From positions 8,548,519 through 8,612,518 of the forward strand of contig CM049306.1 of assembly GCA_026874595.1 (NCBI GenBank): 64,000 nt of DNA, written 5' to 3'. Position numbers and translations under genes: made by a program. The notes under the pieces are model-generated. The model ran no database searches. It worked only from the letters and a program-made list of their open reading frames with translations, and was not told where the DNA came from. Below are positions 50,955-62,500 of this stretch, piece after piece; within the stretch, counting starts at the first letter, position 1; each line of letters starts with the position of its first letter. The stretch is from Sipunculus nudus. Its lineage: Eukaryota > Annelida > Sipuncula > Golfingiida > Sipunculidae.

Positions 50955-51008
50955 GCCGATTAATTAGCGACAGCTGTCTTTGTGAAAGAACAAAGCTATG
51001 TCACGTGA
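50955..51008. promoter_or_regulatory. Compact cluster of palindromic transcription-factor motifs
   Basis: In 54 bases: ATTAATTAG homeodomain core (50960-50967), the perfect palindrome GACAGCTGTC with an E-box (50969-50978), inverted SOX-type sites CTTTGT and ACAAAG six bases apart (50978-50995), and the palindrome TCACGTGA (51001-51008). The density suggests an enhancer. No neighbouring gene in the window is an obvious target. Confidence 0.4.
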
Positions 51009-51217
51009 CCATTAATAGCTTGTCGGGGTTCTATGGGATGTTCGTGTTAGACGGCATGTAGCCTTCATGGTTAATAGAACAGAAGCGCTAACTAAACTCC
51101 GTCTAATTTATTGTTTACAAAACTATCATAAATTTTATTGTGAGTCAGTGCCCAGCATTGGATTTTTCGCTTCCTTAATTCAATCAAACGATTTTAATAA
51201 TACTCCGAATATGCATA

Positions 51218-51218
<1 letters not shown>

Positions 51219-51266
<48 letters not shown>
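51219..51266. repeat. (AT)n microsatellite
   Basis: About 24 AT dinucleotides. Confidence 0.95.
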
Positions 51267-51270
<4 letters not shown>

Positions 51271-52970
51271 GAATGGAAAATATTATATACTTAGATCGAC
51301 ACTGCAATGTATTGAGGCTAATTAAAACATATTTATAATACATCAAATAATTAAGTTCGTTTGCCTCTGTTAATTGGTGCTCGGACTTTCGCGCTTCGTG
51401 GTGATAGGTGATGAGACCAAGAAGAGAAATGTTGGGTTCTTCATTTAAAATGTTGCTTTCCTGTGTTGGAGCACAAAAGAATCATTCAGACATGATTATT
51501 TATGAATAGACCTTTATATATATATTACATTTGTATACGTGAATGGATGTATTACACGCTTTGTGACCGTCTGTGTAAAGGTTGTACATGTCCTTAGGTA
51601 CCATACGTTCTTATAGGCCCACATTCGTGGTTCACCGATTCTTTGTGGACGGAACAGATCATCTCAGGCGGGAAGGAAAGAGGAAATTTTCCATGACGTA
51701 CACGTAGAGCCTATAAACATTAGGGGTATCACTCAGTAAACACACATAAAGGGACCCACTGCCTGCAGCGCATGTTTAATTCTCGTGGATATATCGGAGT
51801 CTTATTATATCTATCAAAGCTTCAAGTTAAAAAAAAAAATCTTTATTTGATGAATTTATATTTAGCTTTCTCTAATGTAAAAATTGATAAATTATTCAAT
51901 TACATTTATATTTATATACAGAAGCAATAATAAAATCTTTTGACCGAAGTGAAGGAACTATCTAATGCTGCCCACTGGCCAAACAATGAAATATATCAGC
52001 CCATTATAAAAAAATAAATTTAAATAACCAATAATAGACAGAGTTATGTAAGCGTCCATGTAATTTCGTTATTTTGATTAAGATAATACCCTACAGCTAA
52101 CCCAAAAATATGGTATCGGACTTTCGTGTTTTTATTAAACGCGCAATTATTTTGTCGTTCGCACTGTAAATCTTACACTTCTCTTTTCAATCTTTACTCT
52201 TTTAATTTCGCTTATTAGGGGTTGCTCATGTATAGGCCTAAAATTTTCTCTTCTTGAAATTTTACATTTGGCAATGACAAAGCAAACTTTGAATATAGAT
52301 CTATGTCTACAGATTAAAAAAAAAGATTAGCCTATTGTTTTGTCTTATACGCGTAAGAGGGAACAGGACGTTGGTTTTACACCGGTCCTCTGAAGCCTAA
52401 CCTCGATCCCTGACCCTCAGACGTTTATTGTTAGAGTGACACCCCTGGGTTTAGCCCACGTTGATGAACATAATTTCTGTGCATATCATAACGGGAAAAC
52501 CGGCTGCACGGTTCGAGCGGGCAAGCGAGCGGGGCACGGTAATTCTGTTTTCTTTTCGGTTGTGCTGTGAATAAATTTAACAATAAACCCTAAATACTGA
52601 CTCAGAGGAATGATTTAACGAAAATATGTGTTGCTACAAAGACCAAGCAGCCTGAGCGGGAAACATGATATGATTGTCAATGTGGTTAGTAGAAAAGCCA
52701 TGGCAACCGATCGTCTGCGGGGTCCTACCAGCAGTTAGATAGACGTCACTTATCCTGATATAGTAAAAATTATATATGCATCAATTATACACGATTTTTC
52801 GGTACACAGAACAGGAATATTGTAGGTTAACTATAAAGAGCCAAGGTTCTATTTAGGGTCGTCAAAGCATGTCACCAGGTCAAGGCCATCAGCCAGATTG
52901 TGGTTTTGGTTATAGTTCAATAATATGCCACCAGGTGCCAGCACCATGATGGTCTGGGACTGCATCTCGT
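51267..52970. other. Unique sequence, no gene recognised
   Basis: Only short frames without splice support. The part from 52370 to 52560 is somewhat GC-richer. Confidence 0.4.
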
Positions 52971-52974
52971 GTGA

Positions 52975-54338
52975 TATTTTTAGCGAACCTGTGAGCTTAT
53001 GCGATGGTGCTGCGTCGTATGTCGTGCGTCGTCTGTACGTTAACCATAGCTATTAGCTGCTAATTAAAAAACGGCAGGAGCTAGCATCACCAATTTTCTT
53101 TTTTGCAAATAATTTGTCATCTGAAAAACTGTATCGGATTTTGTTTTATTTTTTTTTCTAACTGCATTATCTCAGATTTTATAGGGGAAAAGGAAAAAAA
53201 GCTTTAAAATCTTCTTCTCCGAAACTGTCTAGCCAAATTGTCCCATATTTCACAGAAATGATCCCTCGAACAATCTCTCTTAAGTTTGTTTGAATTATTC
53301 CAGTTCGGAAAATTTTTGGCCGAGTTACAGGAGGTTGAACTTAGTCATCTGTCCAAAAAAGCACACTACAATTAAAATCTCAGAAACAGCTAGAGCTATC
53401 ATGACCTAATTTTATACCAATGTTTGTCAGGAGTTACAGGAGGTTGAACTTAGTCATCTGTCCAAAAAAGGACACTACAATTAAAATCTCAGAAACGGCT
53501 AGAGCTATCATGACCAAATTTTATACCAATGTTTGTTACATATGTGATAATTGAAATTGAGGTATTGGTGGTGCCACCTACATTGATCTGTTTTTTTACA
53601 AGCGAAAATGTAATTTTAGACTCTTCTAGCTTATACACTGTTTTATGATGAAACTGTTAAGCTGATTGGTTTAAACTTTACAAGAATTATTCTATGGTAG
53701 GTTTCTGCCAGTTTTATAAGAATAGATTGGGTAAATGCAGCTTAAAAAAGTAGTGTAGCTAATTGAAAAAGGCTTTCTGTGTTTGAAAACAGATTTGACA
53801 ACATGCTGAGTTCCAGCAGCCAATTCAAGAGGTCACTCAGTACAACCAGGTGGGGTCAAAACATCACCATGGCAACTGACCTGGCTCTGGAGGGTGTCTA
53901 GACAATGTGTCTAGATGTCTAGACACAGCGTCTAGACGTCTAGACACATCGTCTAAATGCAGAATGCCCAGATTAGAACTATTGTAACTATATCTTTTAA
54001 CTGTTTGAAAAAAAAATCGGTTTGCATTTTTAGCGAATCTGTGAGCTTATGCAATGGTGCGGCGTTGTCTGTCGTCCATCTTCCATTGTCTGTCGTGTGT
54101 TGTAGCTATCTCCAAAAGGGCAGGAGCTAGCATCACAAAATTTTAAGTGAAAAAAACATTCTATCAGATTTTGCTTATTTCTTGGCTAACTGTTTTCTTA
54201 GATTTTATAGGGAAGAAGCTAAAACAGTAAAAAATGTTCTTCTCCAAAACCATGCTGCCAAATTGTCCGTTCATCTGTCCCAATAATCTTCCCTGGCAAA
54301 ACGAACTTTTCTGTAAAATCCTGACTGATACATCCTAG
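52975..54338 (+). repeat. Dispersed repeat cluster with internal duplications
   Basis: TTTTTAGCGAACCTGTGAGC (about 52978) recurs as TTTTTAGCGAATCTGTGAGC (about 54030), each followed by GGTGC.GCG, GTCGTC and GGCAGGAGCTAGCATCAC, so two copies of one element lie in tandem orientation. In the first, a segment of about 105 bases starting GAGTTACAGGAGGTTGAACT (53322 and 53431) is duplicated almost perfectly. A GGTGGTGCCACC variant lies near 53568. Confidence 0.7.
53889..53957. repeat. Cluster of GTCTAGAC palindromes
   Basis: TCTAGA/TCTAGAC words recur five or six times. TGTGTCTAGA and TCTAGACACA form a perfect 10-bp stem with a 2-base loop (53906-53927), and GTCTAGACGTCTAGAC follows at about 53930. 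Confidence 0.8.
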
Positions 54339-55487
54339 TTGTATCCGCCAAAACAGAGTCAGATGCTGCCACTGCATAGGTTTCCAGAGAACTCCTCCGT
54401 TACCACTGGGCGGAATTTTTTTAAATTCAGGATTATGATTGGGTCACATGTAAACTGCTGCGCCCTCATTTTTGGTTGACCTCTGACCTTCCTGTCTGCC
54501 CATCGTCCACTTGTGCGTCTGTTTCCACACATAATCCAACATATCTCGGGAACCGTTTGACCGATCAGGCTAAAAAATTTGCACAAATGTAGCCCTTGGA
54601 TAGCTTTATAACATACACTAAAATGGTGGTGCCACCTGCAACCATTTTTGCACAGTGTCCATCTGTTCATCTGCCTTGGGATAGAATCACTCATATCTCG
54701 GCAGTGGATTGACTTATCCACCTGAAATTTTGCAAGTTTATACATCCTGGACAGCTTTCTTGATTTTATGACAGGTATAGCAATCTATGTTCCAGTTAAA
54801 ACTGCAGACATCCAAGCTCATATCTTGGGAACCGTATGGGCCGAAATTTTGCATGTGTATAGGTCTCACATAGTTGTTTATCATACACAAAACTGGTCGT
54901 GCCATCTGCAACCATTTTTGCACAGCGTCCTTCTGTTTGTCTGCCATGGGATAAAATCACTCATATCTCGGCAGTGGTTTGACATGCCTGCCTAAAATTT
55001 TGCAGGTTAATACATCTTGGATAGCTTTCAGGATTTTGTGGCAGGTGGCGCCACCTACATTTATGTTTACGCTGCAGACATTCAGGCTTATAACCTCAGG
55101 ACTGGTTTACATATCCCTTAGAAATTTTGCATGTGTATAGATCTCACATAGCTCTTAATCATACACAAGAATGGTGGCGCCACCTGCTACCATTTTGGTC
55201 AGCCTCCTCCTGTTTGTCCGTTGTGGGATTAAATCACTTGTATACAAGTAGTGGTTTGAGTTATCTGCCTAAAATTTTGCATATGTATACAACTTGGACA
55301 GCTTTCTGGATCTTGTGGTAGGTGACGCAACCTACATACACATATTGGCTGCAGACATCCATGCTAATATGCAACACACATCACTCTATTTCCCCTTGCC
55401 ACCCTAATCCATGACTCACTTCACCTATCCCACTCTGATTTCGGCGGATACATGTAGTCGCTTGTCGACTACCCGTATTCTAGTTTT
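54339..55487 (+). mobile_element. Hairpin-ended non-autonomous element (copy 2, inverted relative to 17 kb)
   Basis: The left end is TTGTATCCGCCAAAACAGAG, then TGCTGCC and units of about 270 bases marked by ATCACTCATATCTCGGCAGT (about 54687 and 54956; decayed near 55232). The right end is ACTCTGATTTCGGCGGATAC, then the hairpin GTAGTCG, CTTGT, CGACTAC (55454-55472), CCGTAT and TCTAGTTTT. Both termini match copy 1. Units are more diverged and fewer, so this copy is older or has been homogenised less. Confidence 0.72.
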
Positions 55488-57321
55488 AAAATGTCTGAAA
55501 CGTCCATTTTGCTGAAATCATAATGACTAAGGAAGATATGCAGGACATAAGAGGATCAATATTAAATTTAAAAATAAACTTCCTTTCATACTCCTAAATT
55601 TTGCACAGGTTCGCATTAGGACTATAGGCCTTGTTATTCTTCCAATAGGCCCAAACCTTGGCGTTTGCGTCCTTACAGTAAGTCTGTATATCAGTGTCCT
55701 AAACTTCAGAGCTAAGTAAACTGAGAAAAAGTGTATCGTATAGATCAACCTTACTTATCAACCAATAAGCAAGCAACTCAAAAAAAAAAAATGTACTCAT
55801 ATATCAATATCTTGGTATATCAATGTCGTATGCATTCCTGAAGTAGACGTAGTCCTACATGAAGTAGACTTACCAAAAATATTTTAAAAAATAATAAAAA
55901 TAACAGGAGCTGACGTGACAAAAGAAGCGACCAGGAGTACGTAGGACTACGTGGGATATATACTGGAATTGCAGCGATATGAATTAACATTTGAAATAAA
56001 GATTTAGCTCAAATCAAAGGACCGCTAAAATTGAAATGTATAGACCCATTGATCAGAGTTATCCCTGGTCGGTCGCATCACACTATGGCTGCGCTTTTTT
56101 CCATATTTCTAACAATAAAAAATTTACTGATAGTAAAATGGGACGGTATCAGTGAAATGAATTATCTATACACTGATTCGAAGTCAGTCAATACTCGATA
56201 TTAAATGAATTGGGAACGGAATAATGGATTACTTTCAGTCATTGCATTTGCACTCATATTCATACCTTCTTATGTCTATCTCAATTGTATTAGATCTATA
56301 GAAGGGCAAATAAATATTATATTTGATGCAGGAACCACTTTTGTTTAACAAAGAAAGTCACCAATGACTTTATATCCTACATATGCACAAGATGTTAGTG
56401 CGATAAAGCAATAGATGATCTAATTACCATTTAATCTAAGTTAATCTTTAGGTGAAATTATAATGTTTGCCCTGATATCATCGGGGGAAAAAAACCTTAT
56501 ATAGATATACCTCACTGACCGATCTTTATAAATGCTTGTTTTTAATAAACGGATAGAAAGAAAATAAAATGTGAAGTCAATGACCGATAATCCCAGTTGA
56601 TCAAACCTCCGTGAGGAATACACAAGCCGGTTAAGAACCAAGATTTAGAAGATATCTATTCAATATAAACCACGCTATTTTATAGCAACGGAATGTTCTG
56701 GGTCTAAAGTAAACATGCGTATTGCATATTGGGACTTATACTCCGTTCACTCTCGTGTTTACGCACATCGCAAGTTATTATCAGTACGTCAGATCTTCTG
56801 GGTATTGCATCCTTCGAAAATTTAGGCATGATTTTCTTCGATGTGGAGTTCTGTATGTGGAGACCGATTATAAAACAGAATACGCCTTAACGTCCAGGCA
56901 TGTTCAGTTATAGGAATGTGAAGACCGGTCTCGACGTGCATTCCATTCAGAAATTATGCAATTTGTAACGAAGCTGGAAAAAGCTGGTACTTTCATGATG
57001 GCTCCGATATTTTCAGTATATCTGTATTTTGTTAACCACTTTTGTCAGACTCAAATTCAGAATGCACGGATGTTGCTTTCTTTTTGCGTATAAATATGAT
57101 GAAATTTCGAGATTTAAGGAGCAAATTCCTTCACGGAATTGGTTTTACGTTTAGCCATGCACCTTAATTGTAAAGGAAAGGGGTAAAACAGTTAAATCAA
57201 AATATTTATTTACATTTTATTTATTGGAGTATCTGTTGACATTTATTCCTCAGTTTGAAGAGACCACTCCAGGTATTTTCTCAATTTTTGTGGTAAAATG
57301 TGTTTCTGTTCTTGCTTACAG
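55488..57321. other. Non-coding sequence upstream of the SIT-L exon
   Basis: The leader intron, and possibly the first exon and promoter of the SIT-L gene, should be here or further upstream. No core promoter could be identified with confidence. Confidence 0.35.
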
Positions 57322-57415
57322 AGCGAGCTGGAGGGCTGGATGCAGACAGGCCGAGAAGGAATCAACAAGACACTGAACAGAGCAGTTACAGAGATCAGTT
57401 CCAGAAGCCAACAAT
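57322..57415 (+). other. 5'-leader part of the SIT-L exon, with 3' splice site
   Basis: A pyrimidine-rich stretch ending in TTGCTTACAG (AG at 57320-57321) looks like a splice acceptor, so the SIT-L coding exon probably begins at 57322 with 94 bases of leader. An in-frame TGA at 57374-57376 means the main reading frame cannot extend into an upstream exon. The first exon and the promoter are not identified; they should lie upstream, where 55490-57320 shows no clear gene. Confidence 0.6.
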
Positions 57416-57432
57416 ATGGTGGAGCTTCGTAA
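57340..57432 (+). promoter_or_regulatory. Upstream ORF overlapping the SIT-L start codon
   Basis: An ATG at 57340 opens a 30-codon frame, offset by one base from SIT-L, that ends with TAA at 57430-57432, 14 bases past the SIT-L ATG. Its context is weak (T at -3) while that of the SIT-L ATG is strong, so leaky scanning would reach the transporter. An overlapping uORF normally lowers translation of the main frame, so it could be a translational brake. This depends on the leader exon being as inferred. Confidence 0.45.
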
Positions 57433-58531
57433 TGCCGGGGTCCTGGATTACATCCGGTTTGTAATGAGTAGCTTGATTCTTCTGTTCTGTAGTGTGGTAA
57501 CGTTTTACGCAATCATTGAACGGAAGACCAACTTCTGGCATGCCGTACCGGGTTGGGCAGCTCTGATCCTGTTCATCGTGGACTTGATACTTCTGGGGAT
57601 AGTAGAAGGCCTGCAGATAGCTCTGGTAGAATTGAAACGACAGCACCCGGAGTCTTACAGGGTCTCTCATCCCGCTGCATATCGTCTAGGTCAGATGGCA
57701 TCCAAGGGGGACAATGTTGAACGTTTTCTCATGGGTCGACAGGTGTTTGTGGTGGTGCTAGTCTTCTTCGCTGCAAAATTGACAACTATCCAGCTGGCTG
57801 AGAATGAGGGCTTCCTATTCCCGGCCCCTCACTGGTTCCGCTCTGTGTTTCTTGAGACAGGAATCCTCTCATGTATGGTGGTCGTCATCATCTCTCAACT
57901 AATGCCTCAGATCCTCGCAGCCAAATATCCCGTCCATTTTCTACAGTTTCTCATCATGAAACCAGCCTACTACGCTTGTGTGTTCCTTGAGGCCACCGGG
58001 TTGACACATGCGTGCTGGCTTCTATCTGCCTTTTTAGGGTTCATTACAAGGATGAAGGATGATGAAACAACAGTCAACCCTAACGACCTAAAATCTGTAG
58101 AAACAGTAATGAAGGAGATAGAAGAAAAACTTGACAGTGAAAGTGATAGTGGGGCATCGAGCCTGGAAGACCCAATGGACGAATCAAAGAAAGAAGACGG
58201 TCCTCAATTCAGCCGCTTCTCGCAGCTCGTGGAGCGCGTCAACAGACAGGTGGACCCAGACACATTGCGTGTACTCCGTCAGTATTTGGATACTCACCCT
58301 GAGAAGTTCCATCAGTTTCCGTCTGTCGTCGGCAGTAAAGTTTATCCTTGTCCTCAAGCATTAGCTCAGCAGATAGAGGAGTCCGGTTACCCGATCCCTC
58401 GGTTCCTGACGGACATCTCCGACCCTCAGCATGTGCCGCCCCACATTGTGGCGTGTGAGCTGATGGCAAAGAACAAACAACTGCAGGAGAGGATCAATTT
58501 CTTGGAGGCTAAGTTACAAGCCCTTGGGTAA
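57416..58531 (+). CDS. Silicon transporter-like protein (SIT-L), five-helix type
   Basis: The 371-residue product is read as a plasma- or vesicle-membrane protein moving silicic acid or a related small solute. Seen: five strongly hydrophobic segments at about residues 11-34, 45-69, 108-127, 145-168 and 183-210; EGLQ at 64-67 at the end of helix 2; GRQ at 107-109 opening helix 3; an acidic serine-rich linker at about 233-262; and a C-terminal region ending in a short coiled coil (about 348-370). Known: diatom SITs have ten helices and two EGXQ/GRQ pairs, whereas SIT-Ls are half-size with one pair and are reported from scattered eukaryotes including some animals. The length and single motif pair fit SIT-L. 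The start is chosen because the ATG has A at -3 and G at +4 and an in-frame stop lies 42 bases upstream. The coding region has no intron. The substrate is inferred; no transport residue beyond the motifs can be tested here. Confidence 0.85.
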   Translation: MVELRNAGVLDYIRFVMSSLILLFCSVVTFYAIIERKTNFWHAVPGWAALILFIVDLILLGIVEGLQIALVELKRQHPESYRVSHPAAYRLGQMASKGDNVERFLMGRQVFVVVLVFFAAKLTTIQLAENEGFLFPAPHWFRSVFLETGILSCMVVVIISQLMPQILAAKYPVHFLQFLIMKPAYYACVFLEATGLTHACWLLSAFLGFITRMKDDETTVNPNDLKSVETVMKEIEEKLDSESDSGASSLEDPMDESKKEDGPQFSRFSQLVERVNRQVDPDTLRVLRQYLDTHPEKFHQFPSVVGSKVYPCPQALAQQIEESGYPIPRFLTDISDPQHVPPHIVACELMAKNKQLQERINFLEAKLQALG

Positions 58532-60429
58532 GGTAGACTACTTCAGCTCATCTTGGGCAAGGTACACAACCTTCAGCTGAGCTAAGCTAGGGAAATATCT
58601 TACGGCTGTGCGACAAAATAGAATACGGGGTAGAGGCGTTTATATACATGTTTTTAAATTAACTTGAACATTTGAGGAACTTTATCTCATTTCTTTGCAG
58701 GGAAAGATAATGGCTTTCTATATACTTCCTCTCATGGAAGCATATTATCAGATGCAAAGATCTGAAGTGATCGTTTCAGTCTGTCCTTTAAATGTCGAAA
58801 TCAGTATTTTATCTCCATTTTTTACCTTCCAATTTATTTAACTTACTAATACATCCAGGTCACAATTGGCGAATATATATGTAACTACATTTTAAGTAAA
58901 ACTTTAGAGCATTCTATTAATTCTACACTAATGGTGTAAAAAACAAAAATCGGAAGATATGCTGTCATCAGTGTCACATGCAGTGTGACTGTGTCTGATT
59001 ATTATTTATTATCTTAAAGAAAGGATATTTGTGTTAAACTACCAAACACTAAACTGATATTAGCGATAGGAAGGAGAAAGGGGCAATCTCCTAGCTTTTC
59101 AATTTAAACATTTGATTATTTGGATGATAAGGATAAGGCACGTTGGATACTCAGTCGAAAATACAGAGTTGCATTTAAAAACAAAGGCAACTTGAACGGA
59201 GTCTTCTACCATGAGAACAAGTATATCTGTATTTGTTCCTCTCGGATAATGATACTGAAAAGCCTGTTTACAGTAATAATATTTATTCATTAATAATTAT
59301 TCATAAAATATTCATTAATGATCAATTATATACAGTTAATTCCTAAGAATATGAATCTGCCATGATTATTAAGTCTTATACAATATCAGTCAATACTAGT
59401 ATTATCCTTCACATTGTTACATAATGTATGATTGGTGATATTTATGTACTCTGTTGTACCATGGGGTACATTATTTAAACTGTGTAAAACTTAAATTTGT
59501 ATGTTGGTGTTCTCAGGTACGTTCACTTATGTTCTGTTATAGGTACGGGTGTAACATTTACTGTTTTGCATAACGGCATGTTAGTTTATATGATCTGTTA
59601 CACTGAAGGCATTTTATTATTTAACCATCCAATAATGAGGTATAGCAGTCTCAAAAGAAAGGGTATCAATGTATGTTTATTTACGGTTTAAGTGACAGAC
59701 AGTTGGCTTAGTTGTAGTGATCTCCCTAGCCATACCATTAGACAGGGTTCCAATACTAACTAAAACTCTTAAAAATTTATTACATCTAAAAGAAATATTA
59801 ATCAGGTAGGTGACTATGATATGTGGCAACGAGAATCGGCGAGATCAACGCGGTATATCAGGGATAACGATAGAGCAATCGATAAGTGCAGGTAGCCAGA
59901 TCAAAGAGCTTTCACACCTAGCTGCCAGGTTACTTATCAAGATCGCAAGCAACCTCGGCAACTCTCCTCTTTAATTTAAACCTCCTATGTCACATATACT
60001 GCTGGATGTCTGATATCTCCTTTATCATGAAAGTGTTAACTTCAGGAGGACTAGATACTATGACCTCAGGATTTATTGACACTTTCACAGAGATTCGGGA
60101 AGATGCTGTATGGCCAATGAAACGGTGTTATAACTTTGAGTATATTTATAAACAGAAGAAAAATTTACAGCCATGCTTGTATTAAAAAAAAAATTAGCTC
60201 CCCAGGTTGCCTAATCTGCAGTTTATCACATTTGGTTGACATGGTTTTAGTGGTCTGATTCTGCATGAATTGTGCATATTGGCTTCTTAATTCAAATCTA
60301 GCAAATTATTTTTTCAAAGACAAGGCATATGGAAGAACTTCAGGATTATTAACACTTTATTAAATAGAGCAATTTTTATTCGAAAATTTTATATTGAAAA
60401 TATGACAGTACGTTTTATTCCGATTCCAG
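58532..60429. other. 3' flank of SIT-L and unique sequence
   Basis: Shortly after the stop a GGGTAAGGTAGACTACTTCA-like segment and TTGGGCAAGGTACACAACC form a short imperfect duplication (about 58526-58590). No canonical AATAAA close to the gene was noticed. Otherwise nothing was recognised. Confidence 0.4.

Positions 60430-60513
<84 letters not shown>
60430..60513. repeat. (AT)n microsatellite with ATGT interruption
   Basis: About 84 bases of AT dinucleotides broken once by GTATGTATA. Confidence 0.93.
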
Positions 60514-60517
<4 letters not shown>

Positions 60518-61048
60518 GAGAAAGTTCATTCAAATGCACCATAACAGTATCTGCAGATATATTTTCTATAAACAGAATGTGATAAAACTAAATTTCAAAT
60601 ATACATGTATATATATTGTCCTTATCTTTTTGGTATTTGCAATTGCACAGATAAAGTCAAAAACCGTTTCATCTGCATACATTGGTCCATGGACCACCTG
60701 TTTTATGATTATTGCTACCTCAGGGAAATACGCTCTGTTGATTATATACATGGAATGACCTGTTTATGCCACATGTTTATGTCACGTGACAAACTTAAAG
60801 GAAAGGTGATCATAAGTGATACATAAGTAAATCCAAAGCCGAGCCAACACGTAGGAACGCTGTATAAACAGGATTCGATATATCAGGATCTCCACATAAA
60901 GGGACAGAGGTTCAAATACTTACTGAAGAGTCTTAAGGCCACTTTTCTTAGAATATATCTAGAATCATCGCTGTTTATGCGGGTTTGTTATACTCAGATA
61001 TTCAGACCTACAGTTTGTCATTAATTTTGATATGTATAATGCATGTTA

Positions 61049-61232
61049 CAGGGATGTAGGACTCGAGTGAACTTTTTTAGAGACTCCGACTCGGACTTGC
61101 ACTCGAGTTCAAAATGACTCGGACTCGAAGGTTTACTTGGACTCGAACCTCAGGAACCTGAACTTGGACTCGTGTTTCCTGGACTCGGACTTGCACTTAG
61201 ACTCGGATGGTGTGGACTCGACTGCAACACTG
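61049..61232. mobile_element. hAT-like MITE candidate rich in GACTCGGAC
   Basis: The left end CAGGGATGTAGGACTCGAG and right end GGACTCGACTGCAACACTG are inverted and both have the CAGNG start. The interior repeats ACTCGGACT variants. The 8-base flanks (GCATGTTA, ATTATTTG) do not match, so insertion by a hAT transposase is not proved. Confidence 0.35.
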
Positions 61233-61975
61233 ATTATTTGCTTTTATTTAAAGGTTCAGCCTGCTTGTTGTTATCTCAGTGGTATTTTATCCATATTGCA
61301 GATTCGTTTTATTTACCATATTAACAACTTGAACGTGTTATACAAAGTCTGGCATTATTTATATAGAATAACATTTTAAATTGCATGTATCTGCATGCCG
61401 TTGTACGAGGTAAACACCATTTATCATTCAGTGTAACATCACACAGTAAAATAAGAATTCATTTATTGATTTAAGAGTGAATTATTACATTACCTCAATG
61501 TCCGAAGATTTCCTCAGTGTCAGAAAATTTAGAATTTACATTTTATTGAATATCAAAAAAAGCCAGACGGTATTACATTTGTTAATACATATATTGTTAA
61601 AAAGTATAATGTTTTCATGCGGGTTTGTTTATTCACTTAGTACTGGTTGTTATATCGCAGGATCGTATATGAATTGTTATACAGTGAGCCCTGTGTAATG
61701 AGACCACCCACGGGACTGGCCAAAAGTGGCCTTAATACACAGACAGGTCAATTACAACTATAAGGTCACGCTTTCGGTTCACTCAAGGGTGTTCTTAATA
61801 GACAAGTGCATGGTCATATTAGACTCGAGGTTTTTCCCACAAGGTCCATGGTAATTTCACCAGATCTCTGCCAGATCTTAAAAATTTTACTATGGTCGTT
61901 TATTACACATATTTAACCTCCACTGAGGTATGATTTATGAATAAATGTCGCACATTGGTGAGGACATACATATAT
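61233..61975. other. Non-coding; possible transposon terminus
   Basis: ACAGTGAGCCCTGTGTAATG and the following GACCACCCACGG resemble the end of a mariner-like element, but the second terminus was not found. Confidence 0.25.
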
Positions 61976-62500
61976 TTTGCTATACAAGCAAAATCGGTCT
62001 TTACTGCTATGCAGTCAAACTAAATTATATAATTTGTACAGGTATGTATACTGTGCATTTCTAGCTGCTATGCAGTTCATTTACTATAGTATTTTACATG
62101 TTGGAATATTCTATACAATGTTAGTTTTATCTTGTAAGTATAAGGAATTGCCCCCGTGTTTTTACATACGTCTAAACCGATTATTTACTGACCATTTATA
62201 TATATCATCTATTGTGCAGTTGATTGGTACTTTTACAAAGAATACTGTGTATTATTTGTGTACCCGTTTGCAATTTATTACTGATTGTATGCCGATAGTT
62301 CAGCGGTAATATACTTAAAAAGTCCTTTGACATTTTACACGTGTTTGCACCGATTGAGACTATTTCTGACTGCTATGCAGTTCATTGATTGTATTCTTTA
62401 TGTTTTGGTTATTTTTATACCAGCAAGTCTGCACTGAAAGGGACTAATTGCTGTAGAGTTTGTACTATTGTTCACTTCTATGCAGTGCATATATTTAGAA
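61976..62500. repeat. Degenerate repeat with recurring CTATGCAGT
   Basis: CTATGCAGT preceded by TTTCT/TTACT recurs near 62007, 62069, 62372 and 62480, with a decayed copy near 62213. Spacing is irregular and the intervening sequence is diverged. Confidence 0.4.
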
